NCBI RefSeq assembly: GCF_030347995.1
Contig: NZ_JAQIBC010000002.1
Coordinates: 62,001 to 126,000, forward strand
Direction: 5' to 3'
DNA: 64,000 nucleotides
From: Sulfurovum xiamenensis
GTDB lineage: Bacteria; Campylobacterota; Campylobacteria; Campylobacterales; Sulfurovaceae
This document shows positions 7,455 to 16,155 of this stretch, one piece after another. Below the pieces are notes generated by a model that ran no database searches, was not told the origin of the DNA, and worked only from the letters and a program-made list of their open reading frames with translations. A program made the translations under genes and the position numbers. Every line of letters begins with the position of its first letter. Position 1 is the stretch's first letter.

Positions 7455-8426
7455 ATGAAAAATATAGCCATACTCTGTTCCGGTGGTGATGTTTCAGGAA
7501 TGAATGCTGCTTTAAAGCGTTTTGTTGAATACAGCATTGGAAAAGGACTTAGACCCTATTTCGTTGATCATGGTTTTGATGGTTTGATAGATAACAACAT
7601 CTATGAGGCATGTTACAGTGATGTTGCAGGTATTATTTCCAGAGGAGGTACCAAAATACACTCTTCCCGTTCAAAACGTTTTATGGAACAATCCTATCGT
7701 AAACAGGCAATTGATAACCTAAAATCTCATAACATAGGATATTTGGTCGTTTTGGGTGGTGATGGTTCATTTAAAGGGATGCAGGCATTGAGTGATGAGA
7801 GTGAAGGTTTAAGTTTTGCCGGTATCCCTGCTACTATCGACAATGATATTGCTGGAACAGAGTACTGTCTTGGGGTAGATACAGCACTCAATGTCATTAA
7901 GTATGCCATAGACTCAATCAGAGATACGGCATCATCCTTTAGCCGTGCATTTGTCATAGAAGCGATGGGTAGAGAGTCTGGATACCTGGCACTTGTCTCA
8001 GCACTGACCTCTGGGGCAGAGATGTGCTTAATACCGGAAATTCCCTATGATCTGGACAACTATAAATCATGTTTTCAAAAACAGAGGATAGAGGGAAGAG
8101 ACTATTTTATCGCAGTGGTCTCTGAAGCTTTGAAAAACTCTGAAGAAGTCGCACAGTGGTTTGAAGAGGAGCTAGGAGTAGAATCCCGTATTACAGTGTT
8201 GGGTCACATACAACGCGGAGGGAATACTACCGTGTATGACCGCCTTATGGCTTTTCATTTTGTGACCCAGGCTATAAATGGATTGCTTGAGGGAAATAAG
8301 AGTTCAGTTATCTGTTATGGTGATGGTGGATTCAACCATAAAAAGATAGAAGAAGTAGCGTATAAAAAATACCAGATAAACCCGGAGTTGCTGAAACTCG
8401 GAAGAGAATTCGGTTGCCATATATAA
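7455..8426 (+). CDS. pfkA: 6-phosphofructokinase family protein
   Basis: The PFK family marks are clear: SGGDVSGMNAAL at the nucleotide-binding start, LGGDGSFKG, IPATIDNDIAGTE with the catalytic Asp of TIDND, EAMGRESG, and GHIQRGGNTTVYDRL. The GGDGS motif (Gly where PPi-dependent enzymes have Asp) and a small residue instead of Lys before TIDND point to an ATP-dependent enzyme. The length, 323 residues, fits the bacterial family. It would phosphorylate fructose 6-phosphate in glycolysis. It overlaps the next gene by 13 bases. AAAGG precedes the ATG. Confidence 0.88.
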   Translation: MKNIAILCSGGDVSGMNAALKRFVEYSIGKGLRPYFVDHGFDGLIDNNIYEACYSDVAGIISRGGTKIHSSRSKRFMEQSYRKQAIDNLKSHNIGYLVVLGGDGSFKGMQALSDESEGLSFAGIPATIDNDIAGTEYCLGVDTALNVIKYAIDSIRDTASSFSRAFVIEAMGRESGYLALVSALTSGAEMCLIPEIPYDLDNYKSCFQKQRIEGRDYFIAVVSEALKNSEEVAQWFEEELGVESRITVLGHIQRGGNTTVYDRLMAFHFVTQAINGLLEGNKSSVICYGDGGFNHKKIEEVAYKKYQINPELLKLGREFGCHI

Positions 8427-9148
8427 AATATTATTTTCTAGTTCCTTTAGTATTACTGGTAAGTGCCTGTGCTTCCCCAGAGGGAGAGGTGATCGCACAC
8501 ATCCCGGAAGCTTCTGGTATAAGTTACTGCAGCAGCGATGATACACTTGTTGTCGCCAATGATGAAGGGACCTACTATAAGATCTCTCGAAAAGGAAAGA
8601 TACTCCAACACACAAAGTTAGGAAAGTATGATCTAGAAGGTGTTGTATGTGAAGAGTCACAGATGATATTTGCAGTTGAAAATAAAGGAATGTTGCTTGT
8701 TGATACTCAGACAGGTGAAAAGAAGGAAATTCCTTTGGATACCATGTATCATGGAAAAAAGTTATCGCTGATTAGTAAAAAATCAGGGGTAGAAGGTATC
8801 ACGAAAGTTGGCAACAGTATTTATCTGGCCAAACAATCCAACAAGAAAAAAAGATCATTCATTGCTGTAGTAAGATTGATGCCTTCTCCTTCAAAGATCG
8901 TTGATGTGATTGAACATCGTGTCGCTGATACTGCAGGACTTTGCTATCATGACGGATATCTTTATATGGTGAGTGATAAAAAGGATCTTCTGATCAAATA
9001 TGATCTACAAAAGAAGAAAATCGTACAAAAAGTCAAATTAGCAAAGGGAGCCTGGGAAGGTATAGCCTTTGATGCGAAAGGCAATGTTTATCTTGCAGAT
9101 GATGACGGACGCATTGTAAAATACAAGAAAAAGAGACTGGGGTTATAA
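8414..9148 (+). CDS. Lipoprotein, SdiA-regulated/YjiK-like beta-propeller
   Basis: A 244-residue predicted lipoprotein starting at a TTG that overlaps the phosphofructokinase gene by 13 bases. A short hydrophobic segment ends in a lipobox (LVSAC). The body has repeated blade-like strands such as LEGVVCEESQMIFAVEN and EGIAFDAKGNVYLADD, matching the SdiA-regulated/YjiK-type propeller pattern. No biochemical role is known for that family. The TTG has no strong ribosome site of its own, so translation is probably coupled to the gene before. Confidence 0.7.
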   Translation: MPYIKYYFLVPLVLLVSACASPEGEVIAHIPEASGISYCSSDDTLVVANDEGTYYKISRKGKILQHTKLGKYDLEGVVCEESQMIFAVENKGMLLVDTQTGEKKEIPLDTMYHGKKLSLISKKSGVEGITKVGNSIYLAKQSNKKKRSFIAVVRLMPSPSKIVDVIEHRVADTAGLCYHDGYLYMVSDKKDLLIKYDLQKKKIVQKVKLAKGAWEGIAFDAKGNVYLADDDGRIVKYKKKRLGL

Positions 9149-9171
9149 CACACAGTTTTTTTATATAGACC

Positions 9172-9771
9172 TTATCCTTTTTTCAATAGCCATAAATGTT
9201 TATAGCTTTGATAAAAAACAATATTTATCAAAGCACCTATCATTGCAAGTGCGGTATCTTTATGTGCATCCCAAACATCTCCCTGTGTGCCTAAAAAAGC
9301 CATACCGAGTTCAGGGTGGAGTATCACTGCTGCCAACCACTCAAGCATTTCGTAAAAAGTGGAAATAGAAATCACCATTGTCAATGTGAAGAGCAGGGCA
9401 GTTTTTAGTGTCGTGGCTGATGAACTGATCATTTCAAACAAAATTCTAAAAACCAGAAGGCCGAAAAGAAAATGTACTAAACGGTCAAAATGGTTTCTTT
9501 CAAATCCAAAAAAATGCGTGATGGCATTGAAGTGTTCCATTTCCGCATAGGTATAGTGTGAACCCAGAGAGTGTAAACTGGCAAATATCAGAAGTAATAC
9601 AAGACTTGGCAGTGTATAGTGATATTTTTTGTCCATCAAGAAAATAAAAGGAAAAAAAATGAATACCAATACATTTTCAAGCAGCCAGTCCTGCGGATAT
9701 TTTGGATTGATCGCCATGATGGTCCAAACAATAATATAGATGGTAAATACGACTTTATGTGATTTGGGCAT
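9172..9771 (-). CDS. DUF2238 (YjdF-like) membrane protein
   Basis: A 199-residue integral membrane protein with about six hydrophobic helices. It holds the DUF2238 signature: FFGFERNHFDRLVHFLFGLL with conserved acidic and His residues in the middle, YEMLEW, and GTQGDVWDAHKD near the end. The clustered charged residues inside membrane segments suggest transport or catalysis, but no function is established. Transcribed with the next small membrane gene's strand, 40 bases downstream of it. Confidence 0.8.
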   Translation of the reverse strand: MPKSHKVVFTIYIIVWTIMAINPKYPQDWLLENVLVFIFFPFIFLMDKKYHYTLPSLVLLLIFASLHSLGSHYTYAEMEHFNAITHFFGFERNHFDRLVHFLFGLLVFRILFEMISSSATTLKTALLFTLTMVISISTFYEMLEWLAAVILHPELGMAFLGTQGDVWDAHKDTALAMIGALINIVFYQSYKHLWLLKKG

Positions 9772-9812
9772 AGCTTTCTCCTTCTCTCTATAGTATTATA
9801 TATTAGAAGTTC

Positions 9813-10037
9813 TTATTTAAAGAACTTGCCAAAGAGATAGAACAATAGTGATAAAATAATACTGATCAAGATAGACGTTGTGATTGGAAAATAAAAGGAA
9901 AAATTCTCTTTTTTGAAGGAGATATCACCGGGAAGTCTGCCAAGGTTAAAAGGGAGTTTTTCGCTAAAGAGTAGAAGTATACCTAGAATGATGATCACCA
10001 CACCCATAAAGATAAGACTCTTCCCAATATCTGTCAT
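9813..10037 (-). CDS. DUF2905 small membrane protein
   Basis: A 74-residue protein with two hydrophobic helices (residues ~7-27 and ~50-72) joined by the conserved LGRLPGDISFKKENFSFYFP type loop that defines DUF2905. Function unknown. It lies upstream of the DUF2238 gene on the same strand and may form a small operon with it. Confidence 0.85.
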   Translation of the reverse strand: MTDIGKSLIFMGVVIIILGILLLFSEKLPFNLGRLPGDISFKKENFSFYFPITTSILISIILSLLFYLFGKFFK

Positions 10038-10096
10038 GATAACGATGCTCCTTACTTTATGATATTATAGGGTAAATCTTTTTTAAAGGCAAAAGG

Positions 10097-10624
10097 ATGG
10101 ATAGGATCATTATCAAGACAGGTGATATTACAAAAGAAAAAGTCTGCGCTATCGTAAATGCCGCAAACAGTTCGCTCATGGGCGGTGGCGGTGTAGATGG
10201 TGCTATCCACAGAGCAGGGGGTCCCAAAATCCTTGAAGCATGCGAACAAGTTCGCCAAGAGAGTTATCCTGAAGGTTTGCCTACCGGAGAATCTGTAGCC
10301 ACTAATGCAGGTAACTTGCCTTCAAATTATGTCATTCATACAGTAGGACCGATCTATCATCAGTGCGGTGAGGATTGCTCAGACCTGTTGGCCTCATGTT
10401 ATAGAAAATCACTTGAACTGGCTCATAGACTAGGGTGTAAGGATGTTGCTTTCCCTGCTATTTCTACAGGCATATACGGCTATCCTAAAGACAAAGCGGC
10501 AATAATAGCCTATGAAGTGGTGAGTCATTTTTTGAATGAAAATAAGAACATGCAGGTGCATTTTGTGTTTCATAATAATAGTGACAGAGACTTATTTATA
10601 AAAGCCATAGAAGGTGTATCATGA
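10097..10624 (+). CDS. Macro-domain protein (O-acetyl-ADP-ribose deacetylase type)
   Basis: A single macro domain of 175 residues. AIVNAANSSLMGGGGVDGAIH is cut here to its key parts: the NAAN segment and the GGGGVDGAIH loop that binds ADP-ribose, followed by HTVGP and STGIYGYP. These fit the YmdB/MacroD class, which removes acetyl from O-acetyl-ADP-ribose or mono-ADP-ribose from proteins. It is cytoplasmic with no other domain. It lies 65 bases upstream of metK and reads the same way, so co-transcription is likely. Confidence 0.92.
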   Translation: MDRIIIKTGDITKEKVCAIVNAANSSLMGGGGVDGAIHRAGGPKILEACEQVRQESYPEGLPTGESVATNAGNLPSNYVIHTVGPIYHQCGEDCSDLLASCYRKSLELAHRLGCKDVAFPAISTGIYGYPKDKAAIIAYEVVSHFLNENKNMQVHFVFHNNSDRDLFIKAIEGVS

Positions 10625-10674
10625 AAGTATCCGCTAATCTATTGTCTGTTATGATAAGAACAGGTAAAAAATAA
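10621..10674 (+). CDS. Possible 17-residue peptide between macro-domain gene and metK
   Basis: An ATG overlapping the macro-gene stop (ATGA) opens a 17-codon frame that ends 14 bases before the metK start. It has no recognisable features. It may be a translation-coupling or leader peptide, or just chance. Confidence 0.2.
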   Translation: MKVSANLLSVMIRTGKK

Positions 10675-10688
10675 AAAAAGGAGATAGG

Positions 10689-11891
10689 TTGTACCTTTTT
10701 ACTTCAGAATCCGTTTCGGCAGGTCATCCTGACAAGTGTGCAGATATCATTGCGGACAGTATCGTAGATACGCTGCTGCAACGTGATCCAGATGCTAAAG
10801 TAGCAACAGAAGTGTTTATCAGTGGAAAACATATCATTATAGGTGGTGAAGTAAAAACAAAAGTCGCTGTGAATGATGCTTTTTATGAAGAGATCGCCAT
10901 CAAAGCACTTAAAAAGATAGGATATCCTGAAGCAGGGTTTGAGAGAGGTGAAACCTTTTTCCCTGATGAGGCAGAGGTACATGTCTATGTCAGTACACAA
11001 TCACCAGATATCACAATGGGAGTGGAAAAGAAAGATCATGAGATAGGGGCCGGGGATCAGGGAATGATGTTTGGATATGCCAACACTGAAAGAGAAGATT
11101 ATATGCCCAGTGCCTTTTCCTATGCCAGAGAGATAAGAGATGTACTCTATGCCTATGCACTTAAACATCCAGAGACATTCGGTGTGGATATGAAAACTCA
11201 AGTGGTCATGGACTATGAAACGAAGGATAATTTTGATCATTGCATGCCTCAGCATATTGCAAAGATCATCGTGGCTATTGCCCATAACAAAGCTATAGCA
11301 CAGAAAGAAGTAAAGCGTTTGGTCAAAAAGATCATCACAGAGAACGTAAAGTTTGAAGTAGGGCATTTTGATGAGAAACGTATAGAGTTTTATATCAACA
11401 ATACAGGCAGATTTGTACAGCATTCACCCATTGCAGACTCGGGTTTGACAGGTAGAAAAGTCGTATGTGACACCTATGGCGGATATGCGCCTATCGGTGG
11501 AGGATCACAAAGTTCCAAAGACTATACGAAAGTGGATCGTACAGCACTTTATGCGGCTAGATGGCTTGCTAAACACATTGTTGCCGCTGGGCTTGCCAAG
11601 AAGGCACTGGTACAGCTCTCTTATGTGATTGCAGAGACCAGGCCTTCTTCAGTCACTGTCGACACCCTGCATACGGGGTTAACGGAGCTCAAAGACGAAG
11701 AACTCTCTCAGATCATCGCAGAGAAATTTACGCTGACGCCTAGATGGATCACCCAGAAATTTGGTCTGGATCGTCCAGGTCAAGAACGATTTTTATATGC
11801 CGATATCGCGGCAAAAGGCCAGATAGGCTATGCAGAGTATCCATGGGAAGCATTGGATGAACTGGATTGGTTTAGTACTTTAAAAGCGTAG
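10689..11891 (+). CDS. metK: S-adenosylmethionine synthetase
   Basis: Makes S-adenosylmethionine from methionine and ATP. The N terminus FTSESVSAGHPDKCADIIAD holds the ATP-site His; GAGDQGMMFGYA is the signature hexapeptide region, and GGGSQSSKDYTKVDR with YAARW is the second signature. At 400 residues it has normal length. The start is a TTG at 10689, supported by AAAAGGAGA eight bases before and by the direct run into the conserved YLFTSESVS; no ATG is available there. No SAM riboswitch is seen in the short leader. Confidence 0.96.
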   Translation: MYLFTSESVSAGHPDKCADIIADSIVDTLLQRDPDAKVATEVFISGKHIIIGGEVKTKVAVNDAFYEEIAIKALKKIGYPEAGFERGETFFPDEAEVHVYVSTQSPDITMGVEKKDHEIGAGDQGMMFGYANTEREDYMPSAFSYAREIRDVLYAYALKHPETFGVDMKTQVVMDYETKDNFDHCMPQHIAKIIVAIAHNKAIAQKEVKRLVKKIITENVKFEVGHFDEKRIEFYINNTGRFVQHSPIADSGLTGRKVVCDTYGGYAPIGGGSQSSKDYTKVDRTALYAARWLAKHIVAAGLAKKALVQLSYVIAETRPSSVTVDTLHTGLTELKDEELSQIIAEKFTLTPRWITQKFGLDRPGQERFLYADIAAKGQIGYAEYPWEALDELDWFSTLKA

Positions 11892-11901
11892 CTACACACG
11901 T

Positions 11902-13596
11902 TTAAATAGTACAAGAGGCATTGATCTTATATTGACCGATGTCATTGCCTTTTATATCCATGACATGCACTGCACATGCCAGACAGGGATCAAAGGAATG
12001 CACTACCCGCAACACTTCCAACGGATTGGAGGGATCGGCAAGTGTGATACCGATAAGTGACTCTTCATAAGGCCCTCGGATACCTGAGGCATCCTTGGGT
12101 GAAGCGTTCCATGTGGTCGGAACAACGGCCTGATAATTGGATATCTTGGCATCTTCTATACAGACAAAATGTGACAGTACTCCGCGAGGGACTTCAAAGA
12201 TCCCATGCCCTTTTGACTCTGAAGGGAGTGCTTCGAAGACATACTTTGTCCACGTCTCTTCATCATAGTATTTGATATTTTCGATAAGCTCGCTGCAAAA
12301 ATCAAAGATATGGTCACAACAGACCTGAGACTCTACAGCACGCGCCGCATTGCGTCCCAATGTTGTAGAAAAATCTACAAGCTCGAGACCTGTTGCATCC
12401 ATAAAGTTCTGCATGTAAGGTTTTATGGTCTTAGATCCTTTGCTGTAGCCCATAATCATACGTGCAACAGGTCCAACTTCCATCGGTCTGCCTTTATAGC
12501 GAGGCGCTTTGACCCAGCTGTATTTACCCTCTGTTTTTAGGCTTCCATCATCATTCAGGTCCGTATAAAAAGGTGTGGTCTCTCCATCATACGGCGATAG
12601 GGGTGCATCTTGTTCGTACCAAGAACGTGAGGCTTCTTCAGTGATGTATGCTTCATCGAAATCGTCTATGGTCTTAAAATCATGCGCATAGATCACTCCA
12701 CCTTCAAACAGCTGTTCTGACTTTCCGAAACTGTAACCACCGACCGCCATAAAATTACCGCTTCCTCTTCCAAAACCGGATTTTATCTCATGTTTATAAG
12801 CCTTTACTGCCATTTTGATATCAGGAATATAAGCACGCTCGATAAAGTCACGTGTTTCTTTGAGGATAAACATAAAGTCATTCAGCCGTTGAGGGTTCAG
12901 CATGTCTGCCACGCTTGTTACTCCGCCAACCACTAGGTTTTGAGGATGCGGTGTCTTGCCTGCAAAGATTGCAATAGCCTTACTCATCTCACGCTGGATG
13001 TTCAAAGCTTCGAGATAATGGCTCATATGTACCAGGTTCTCTTCCGGTGTGAACTTATAGGATGAATGACCCCAGTAACCGTTGGCAAATAGACCGAGCC
13101 GTCCTGCTTTGACAAATGAATCTAACTTTTCCTGCACACTTTTCAAATGTTCAGCTGAACTTAGATAGGGGTGCTCATGGTATGCTTTTGCGACCTGTGA
13201 TGCTTTTTCTGGGTTAGCTTCAAGGGCGGATACCACATCCACATAATCAAGAGAATGCAGATGGTAATAATGAACAATATGATCTTGAACAAAAAGTGCC
13301 AGTGTCACCAAATCTCTAATGATCTCTGCATTTTTCGGCAAGGCGATATTGTACGCATCTTCTACCGCACTGATGGAAGCGCGGTAATGCACATTGGTAC
13401 AGACCCCGCAAATACGCTGAGCGATCAGTCCGACATCGCGTGGATCACGTCCTTTCAAGATCATCTCTATACCGCGGAACAACTGTCCCGAAGCCCATGC
13501 TTCAGTGACCACATTGTTCTCATCGACTTCGACCTCGATACGCAAATGCCCTTCGATCCTTGTAATGGGATCTATCACAATTTTACGACTAGCCAT
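11902..13596 (-). CDS. NiFe hydrogenase large subunit
   Basis: Carries the NiFe active site. The N-terminal RICGVC and C-terminal DPCLACAVH provide the four Cys that hold Ni and Fe. About 20 residues follow the terminal His, as in precursors that a maturation endopeptidase must trim; no such gene or hyp gene is in the window. IDPITRIEGHLRIE and the overall length (~564) are group-1-like. The start at 13596 has GGAG before it and overlaps the small-subunit stop by 8 bases; an ATG at 13611 is less well placed. It is co-transcribed with the fused small subunit. Confidence 0.95.
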   Translation of the reverse strand: MASRKIVIDPITRIEGHLRIEVEVDENNVVTEAWASGQLFRGIEMILKGRDPRDVGLIAQRICGVCTNVHYRASISAVEDAYNIALPKNAEIIRDLVTLALFVQDHIVHYYHLHSLDYVDVVSALEANPEKASQVAKAYHEHPYLSSAEHLKSVQEKLDSFVKAGRLGLFANGYWGHSSYKFTPEENLVHMSHYLEALNIQREMSKAIAIFAGKTPHPQNLVVGGVTSVADMLNPQRLNDFMFILKETRDFIERAYIPDIKMAVKAYKHEIKSGFGRGSGNFMAVGGYSFGKSEQLFEGGVIYAHDFKTIDDFDEAYITEEASRSWYEQDAPLSPYDGETTPFYTDLNDDGSLKTEGKYSWVKAPRYKGRPMEVGPVARMIMGYSKGSKTIKPYMQNFMDATGLELVDFSTTLGRNAARAVESQVCCDHIFDFCSELIENIKYYDEETWTKYVFEALPSESKGHGIFEVPRGVLSHFVCIEDAKISNYQAVVPTTWNASPKDASGIRGPYEESLIGITLADPSNPLEVLRVVHSFDPCLACAVHVMDIKGNDIGQYKINASCTI

Positions 13597-16051
13597 CGTT
13601 GGCTCCTGCATCTTCTAAGAGTTTTTTTGTCTCATCGTCCACTTCTCTGTGGTTTGCCAAATGGTCAAATGCGATCTTTCCAAGTCCACAGCCGAAACAT
13701 CCGTGTCCTGCCTGCACCGGCCAGCTTGTTCCTTCATTGAACTTTACCAAAGAGCAGTTCAGATGGGCATAAGGGCCCTTGCATCCCATTTTGAAGAGAC
13801 ACCAGCCTTTTTTTGCTCCTTCATCACCCCACTCCTCAACAAATTCACCCAGCTCATAATGGCCGCGTCTTTCACAATTGTCATGGATCCTGAAACCATA
13901 GGCCCACTCAGGACGGTTTTTCTCGTCAAGCTTCGGAAGTTCACCGAACATAATGTAGTGCAGCAAAGTCCCTACAATATTGATCGGATTGACCGGACAG
14001 CCCGGAAGATTGATGATGTCATCCCTTCCCAAGGCTTCCGCAACACCTACCGCACCGGTCGGATTGGGCTTTGCCGCTACAACACCACCGTCAAATGCAC
14101 ATGAGCCTACAGCAAGTACGGCTGCTGCGTTTTGTGCAACACGCTTGAGCAAGTCATGTCCTGTCTCACCCTTTGGTCCGATCCTCAGAAATTTTCCTTC
14201 CATCCCCAAAGGAACAGCGCCCTCTACCATCAGGATATATCTGCCTGCATCATTTTCAATAATACTCTGGAGTACCGATTCTGACCGATCTCCAGATGCC
14301 GCCATAAGAAGCTCATGATAATCCAAAGAGATATATTTCAAAATAAGGTCTTCTACCTTGGGGTGAGCGGATTTGATAAAGCCTTCTGAGTTTCCCGTAC
14401 AGTCAGCCAGTTCCAGCCAGATGATCGGTATCTTGTTCAATTGTTCAAGACCTTGGCCGACCAGCTCTTCATATTCTGGTCCTAGACGCATATTTGCAGT
14501 GATCATGGAGACCCAGCTATTGTATTCCTTTTTCAGATCAAAGGCTTTTATTGCTTCTTGAAGGTTCTCACCCTCTATCTGGTTCTTTGGATGTAAGGCA
14601 TTATATTTGTCAATACGACGCTGGACTTTTTTCAGTTCTTCTGCCTTTTTCCTTTCTTCTCGTTCAGCTTTGATACGTTGTGCCTCTTCGGGATCTACCG
14701 GAGTATCTATGATCAACTGTTCCACATCTTTCTTGCAACGTCCGCAGACCCGTCCAGCTTCACTAAAGGACTTTAGTTCTGCAAAATTCTCAACACAGTT
14801 TGTCTTGATGATATCGACAAGGTCGTTCTTATAGCTTCCTACACAGCTACAGATTAGTCTACCGCGCTTACTGACAAGACGATTGGAATAAAAAGAAGAG
14901 GTATCGATCTTTTTATCCTCTTCCATCATTCTTTTCAACTCTATCACATCAACGTTCGTATTGATGCCAATAAAACGGACCAGCTTATCCTTATTCATAA
15001 TATACTGATCGATACGTTCTTCCTGCTTTGATGAAATCACAATATCTTCATTATCTTTATCTTTGGGATCATACAGTGTCGAGGTGACATCTGCAAGCAA
15101 AAAAGAACCAACTTTGAGTCCGTCAACCGTCACAAACTCTTTAAATCCCTCACCTTCGATCTCAAATATAGAATCTATAGCGGCATCTGCCTGAAGGGTA
15201 CACTCTCTGACCCTTCCTGCGATATAACCATCCGGCATCTGTGCGACTTCGCCAACGGCATATATGTGTGGATCTGAGGTACGCATATGTTCATCCACAA
15301 GGATGCCTTTGTCTATATCAAGGGTCCCTTTCGCACACTCAGTACTCGGTGTGATCCCCACTCCAAAAATAACAAAAGGATTATCTATAGTGTGTGATTT
15401 CATAATTACCTGTGTGATCTCATCGCCTTCGATCTTTTTATCGATGATCTCTTCTTCAAGCAATATCTGAACACGGGAGTCACTCTCTTCATAGATCTTC
15501 TTCATCATCTCTACAGCAACAGGAGTGAGTGCTTTATCATAAAGGTGCATACCGCGTGAGACAAGATAGATCTTTTCAGGCCCCTCCAATCCGCAAAGTG
15601 TGTCTAGAAGCTCCAGCCCAATAGGACCTACACCCATCATGACCACATTTTTGCCCTTGCTGCATTCAGCTATACATTCACTGTCAGCAGCACTTCTAAA
15701 GGTCCTGGCATTTTTTATACCCTCAATATCAAAGAGGGTTCTGGGATCAGAACCGGTTGCGATGATGAGAATATCATAGCTGAAACTCGAATTCTTTGTG
15801 TAGATCCGTTTGGCTTCTTTGTCTATTTGGATGACTTCAGAATCAAGTTCAAGTTGGACACCAGGAGGAAGAGGCAAGGCGATGTCTTTAATATCCGAAA
15901 TACCATTGATCAGGGAGCATAGATGGATTCGATCATAGGGAGGATTTGATTCTTTTGATACGATCAATATTTCATACTTGGGCGCCTTCTCTAAAATCGA
16001 GTTGGCCATGTAAGCTGCAGCGATCCCACCGCCTATGATCACGATTCTCAT
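13589..16051 (-). CDS. Fusion: FAD/NAD(P) oxidoreductase + BFD-like [2Fe-2S] + NiFe hydrogenase small subunit
   Basis: An 820-residue three-part protein. Residues 1-~350 are a NirB-like pyridine-nucleotide-disulfide oxidoreductase (IIGGGIAAAY for FAD, GVGPIGLELL for NAD(P), AVGEVA near 267). Residues ~398-445 hold C401, C403, C436 and C439, a BFD/NirB-type [2Fe-2S] pattern. A charged linker leads to a hydrogenase small subunit (~540-820). There the distal ligands H723, C726, C751, C757 and medial ligands C766, C785, C788 are kept, and the proximal site has C551, C651, C685, but position 554 is Asn instead of Cys. No Tat signal and no C-terminal anchor are present, so it is probably cytoplasmic. 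It would pass electrons between H2 and NAD(P)H or a partner. GGAG precedes the ATG. Confidence 0.92.
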   Translation of the reverse strand: MRIVIIGGGIAAAYMANSILEKAPKYEILIVSKESNPPYDRIHLCSLINGISDIKDIALPLPPGVQLELDSEVIQIDKEAKRIYTKNSSFSYDILIIATGSDPRTLFDIEGIKNARTFRSAADSECIAECSKGKNVVMMGVGPIGLELLDTLCGLEGPEKIYLVSRGMHLYDKALTPVAVEMMKKIYEESDSRVQILLEEEIIDKKIEGDEITQVIMKSHTIDNPFVIFGVGITPSTECAKGTLDIDKGILVDEHMRTSDPHIYAVGEVAQMPDGYIAGRVRECTLQADAAIDSIFEIEGEGFKEFVTVDGLKVGSFLLADVTSTLYDPKDKDNEDIVISSKQEERIDQYIMNKDKLVRFIGINTNVDVIELKRMMEEDKKIDTSSFYSNRLVSKRGRLICSCVGSYKNDLVDIIKTNCVENFAELKSFSEAGRVCGRCKKDVEQLIIDTPVDPEEAQRIKAEREERKKAEELKKVQRRIDKYNALHPKNQIEGENLQEAIKAFDLKKEYNSWVSMITANMRLGPEYEELVGQGLEQLNKIPIIWLELADCTGNSEGFIKSAHPKVEDLILKYISLDYHELLMAASGDRSESVLQSIIENDAGRYILMVEGAVPLGMEGKFLRIGPKGETGHDLLKRVAQNAAAVLAVGSCAFDGGVVAAKPNPTGAVGVAEALGRDDIINLPGCPVNPINIVGTLLHYIMFGELPKLDEKNRPEWAYGFRIHDNCERRGHYELGEFVEEWGDEGAKKGWCLFKMGCKGPYAHLNCSLVKFNEGTSWPVQAGHGCFGCGLGKIAFDHLANHREVDDETKKLLEDAGANDG

Positions 16052-16102
16052 AGTATCTCTCCGTTAAGCATATGCTATAGTTTACAGTAACTTTCTTAGA
16101 TA

Positions 16103-16108
16103 ATTATA
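16103..16108 (-). promoter_or_regulatory. Putative -10 box of hydrogenase operon
   Basis: TATAAT on the minus strand about 52 bases before the fusion-gene start, inside the divergent spacer with the P-type ATPase gene. A palindrome AGCATATGCT lies in the leader (16067-16076); its role is unknown. Confidence 0.45.
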
Positions 16109-16155
16109 ACAAATAAAATATGTTACACTAATAGAGATGAAATACAGGAAACACA

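Noticed and set aside
10625-10688. SAM riboswitch before metK
   Set aside because: The leader is too short and lacks any SAM-I or SAM-II landmark.
13649-14104. Plus-strand frames opposite the hydrogenase small-subunit domain
   Set aside because: Antisense to well-conserved sequence; no ribosome site or domain.
16067-16076. Palindrome AGCATATGCT in hydrogenase leader as an operator
   Set aside because: Only 10 bases, single copy, and expected by chance in AT-rich DNA; noted only in passing.
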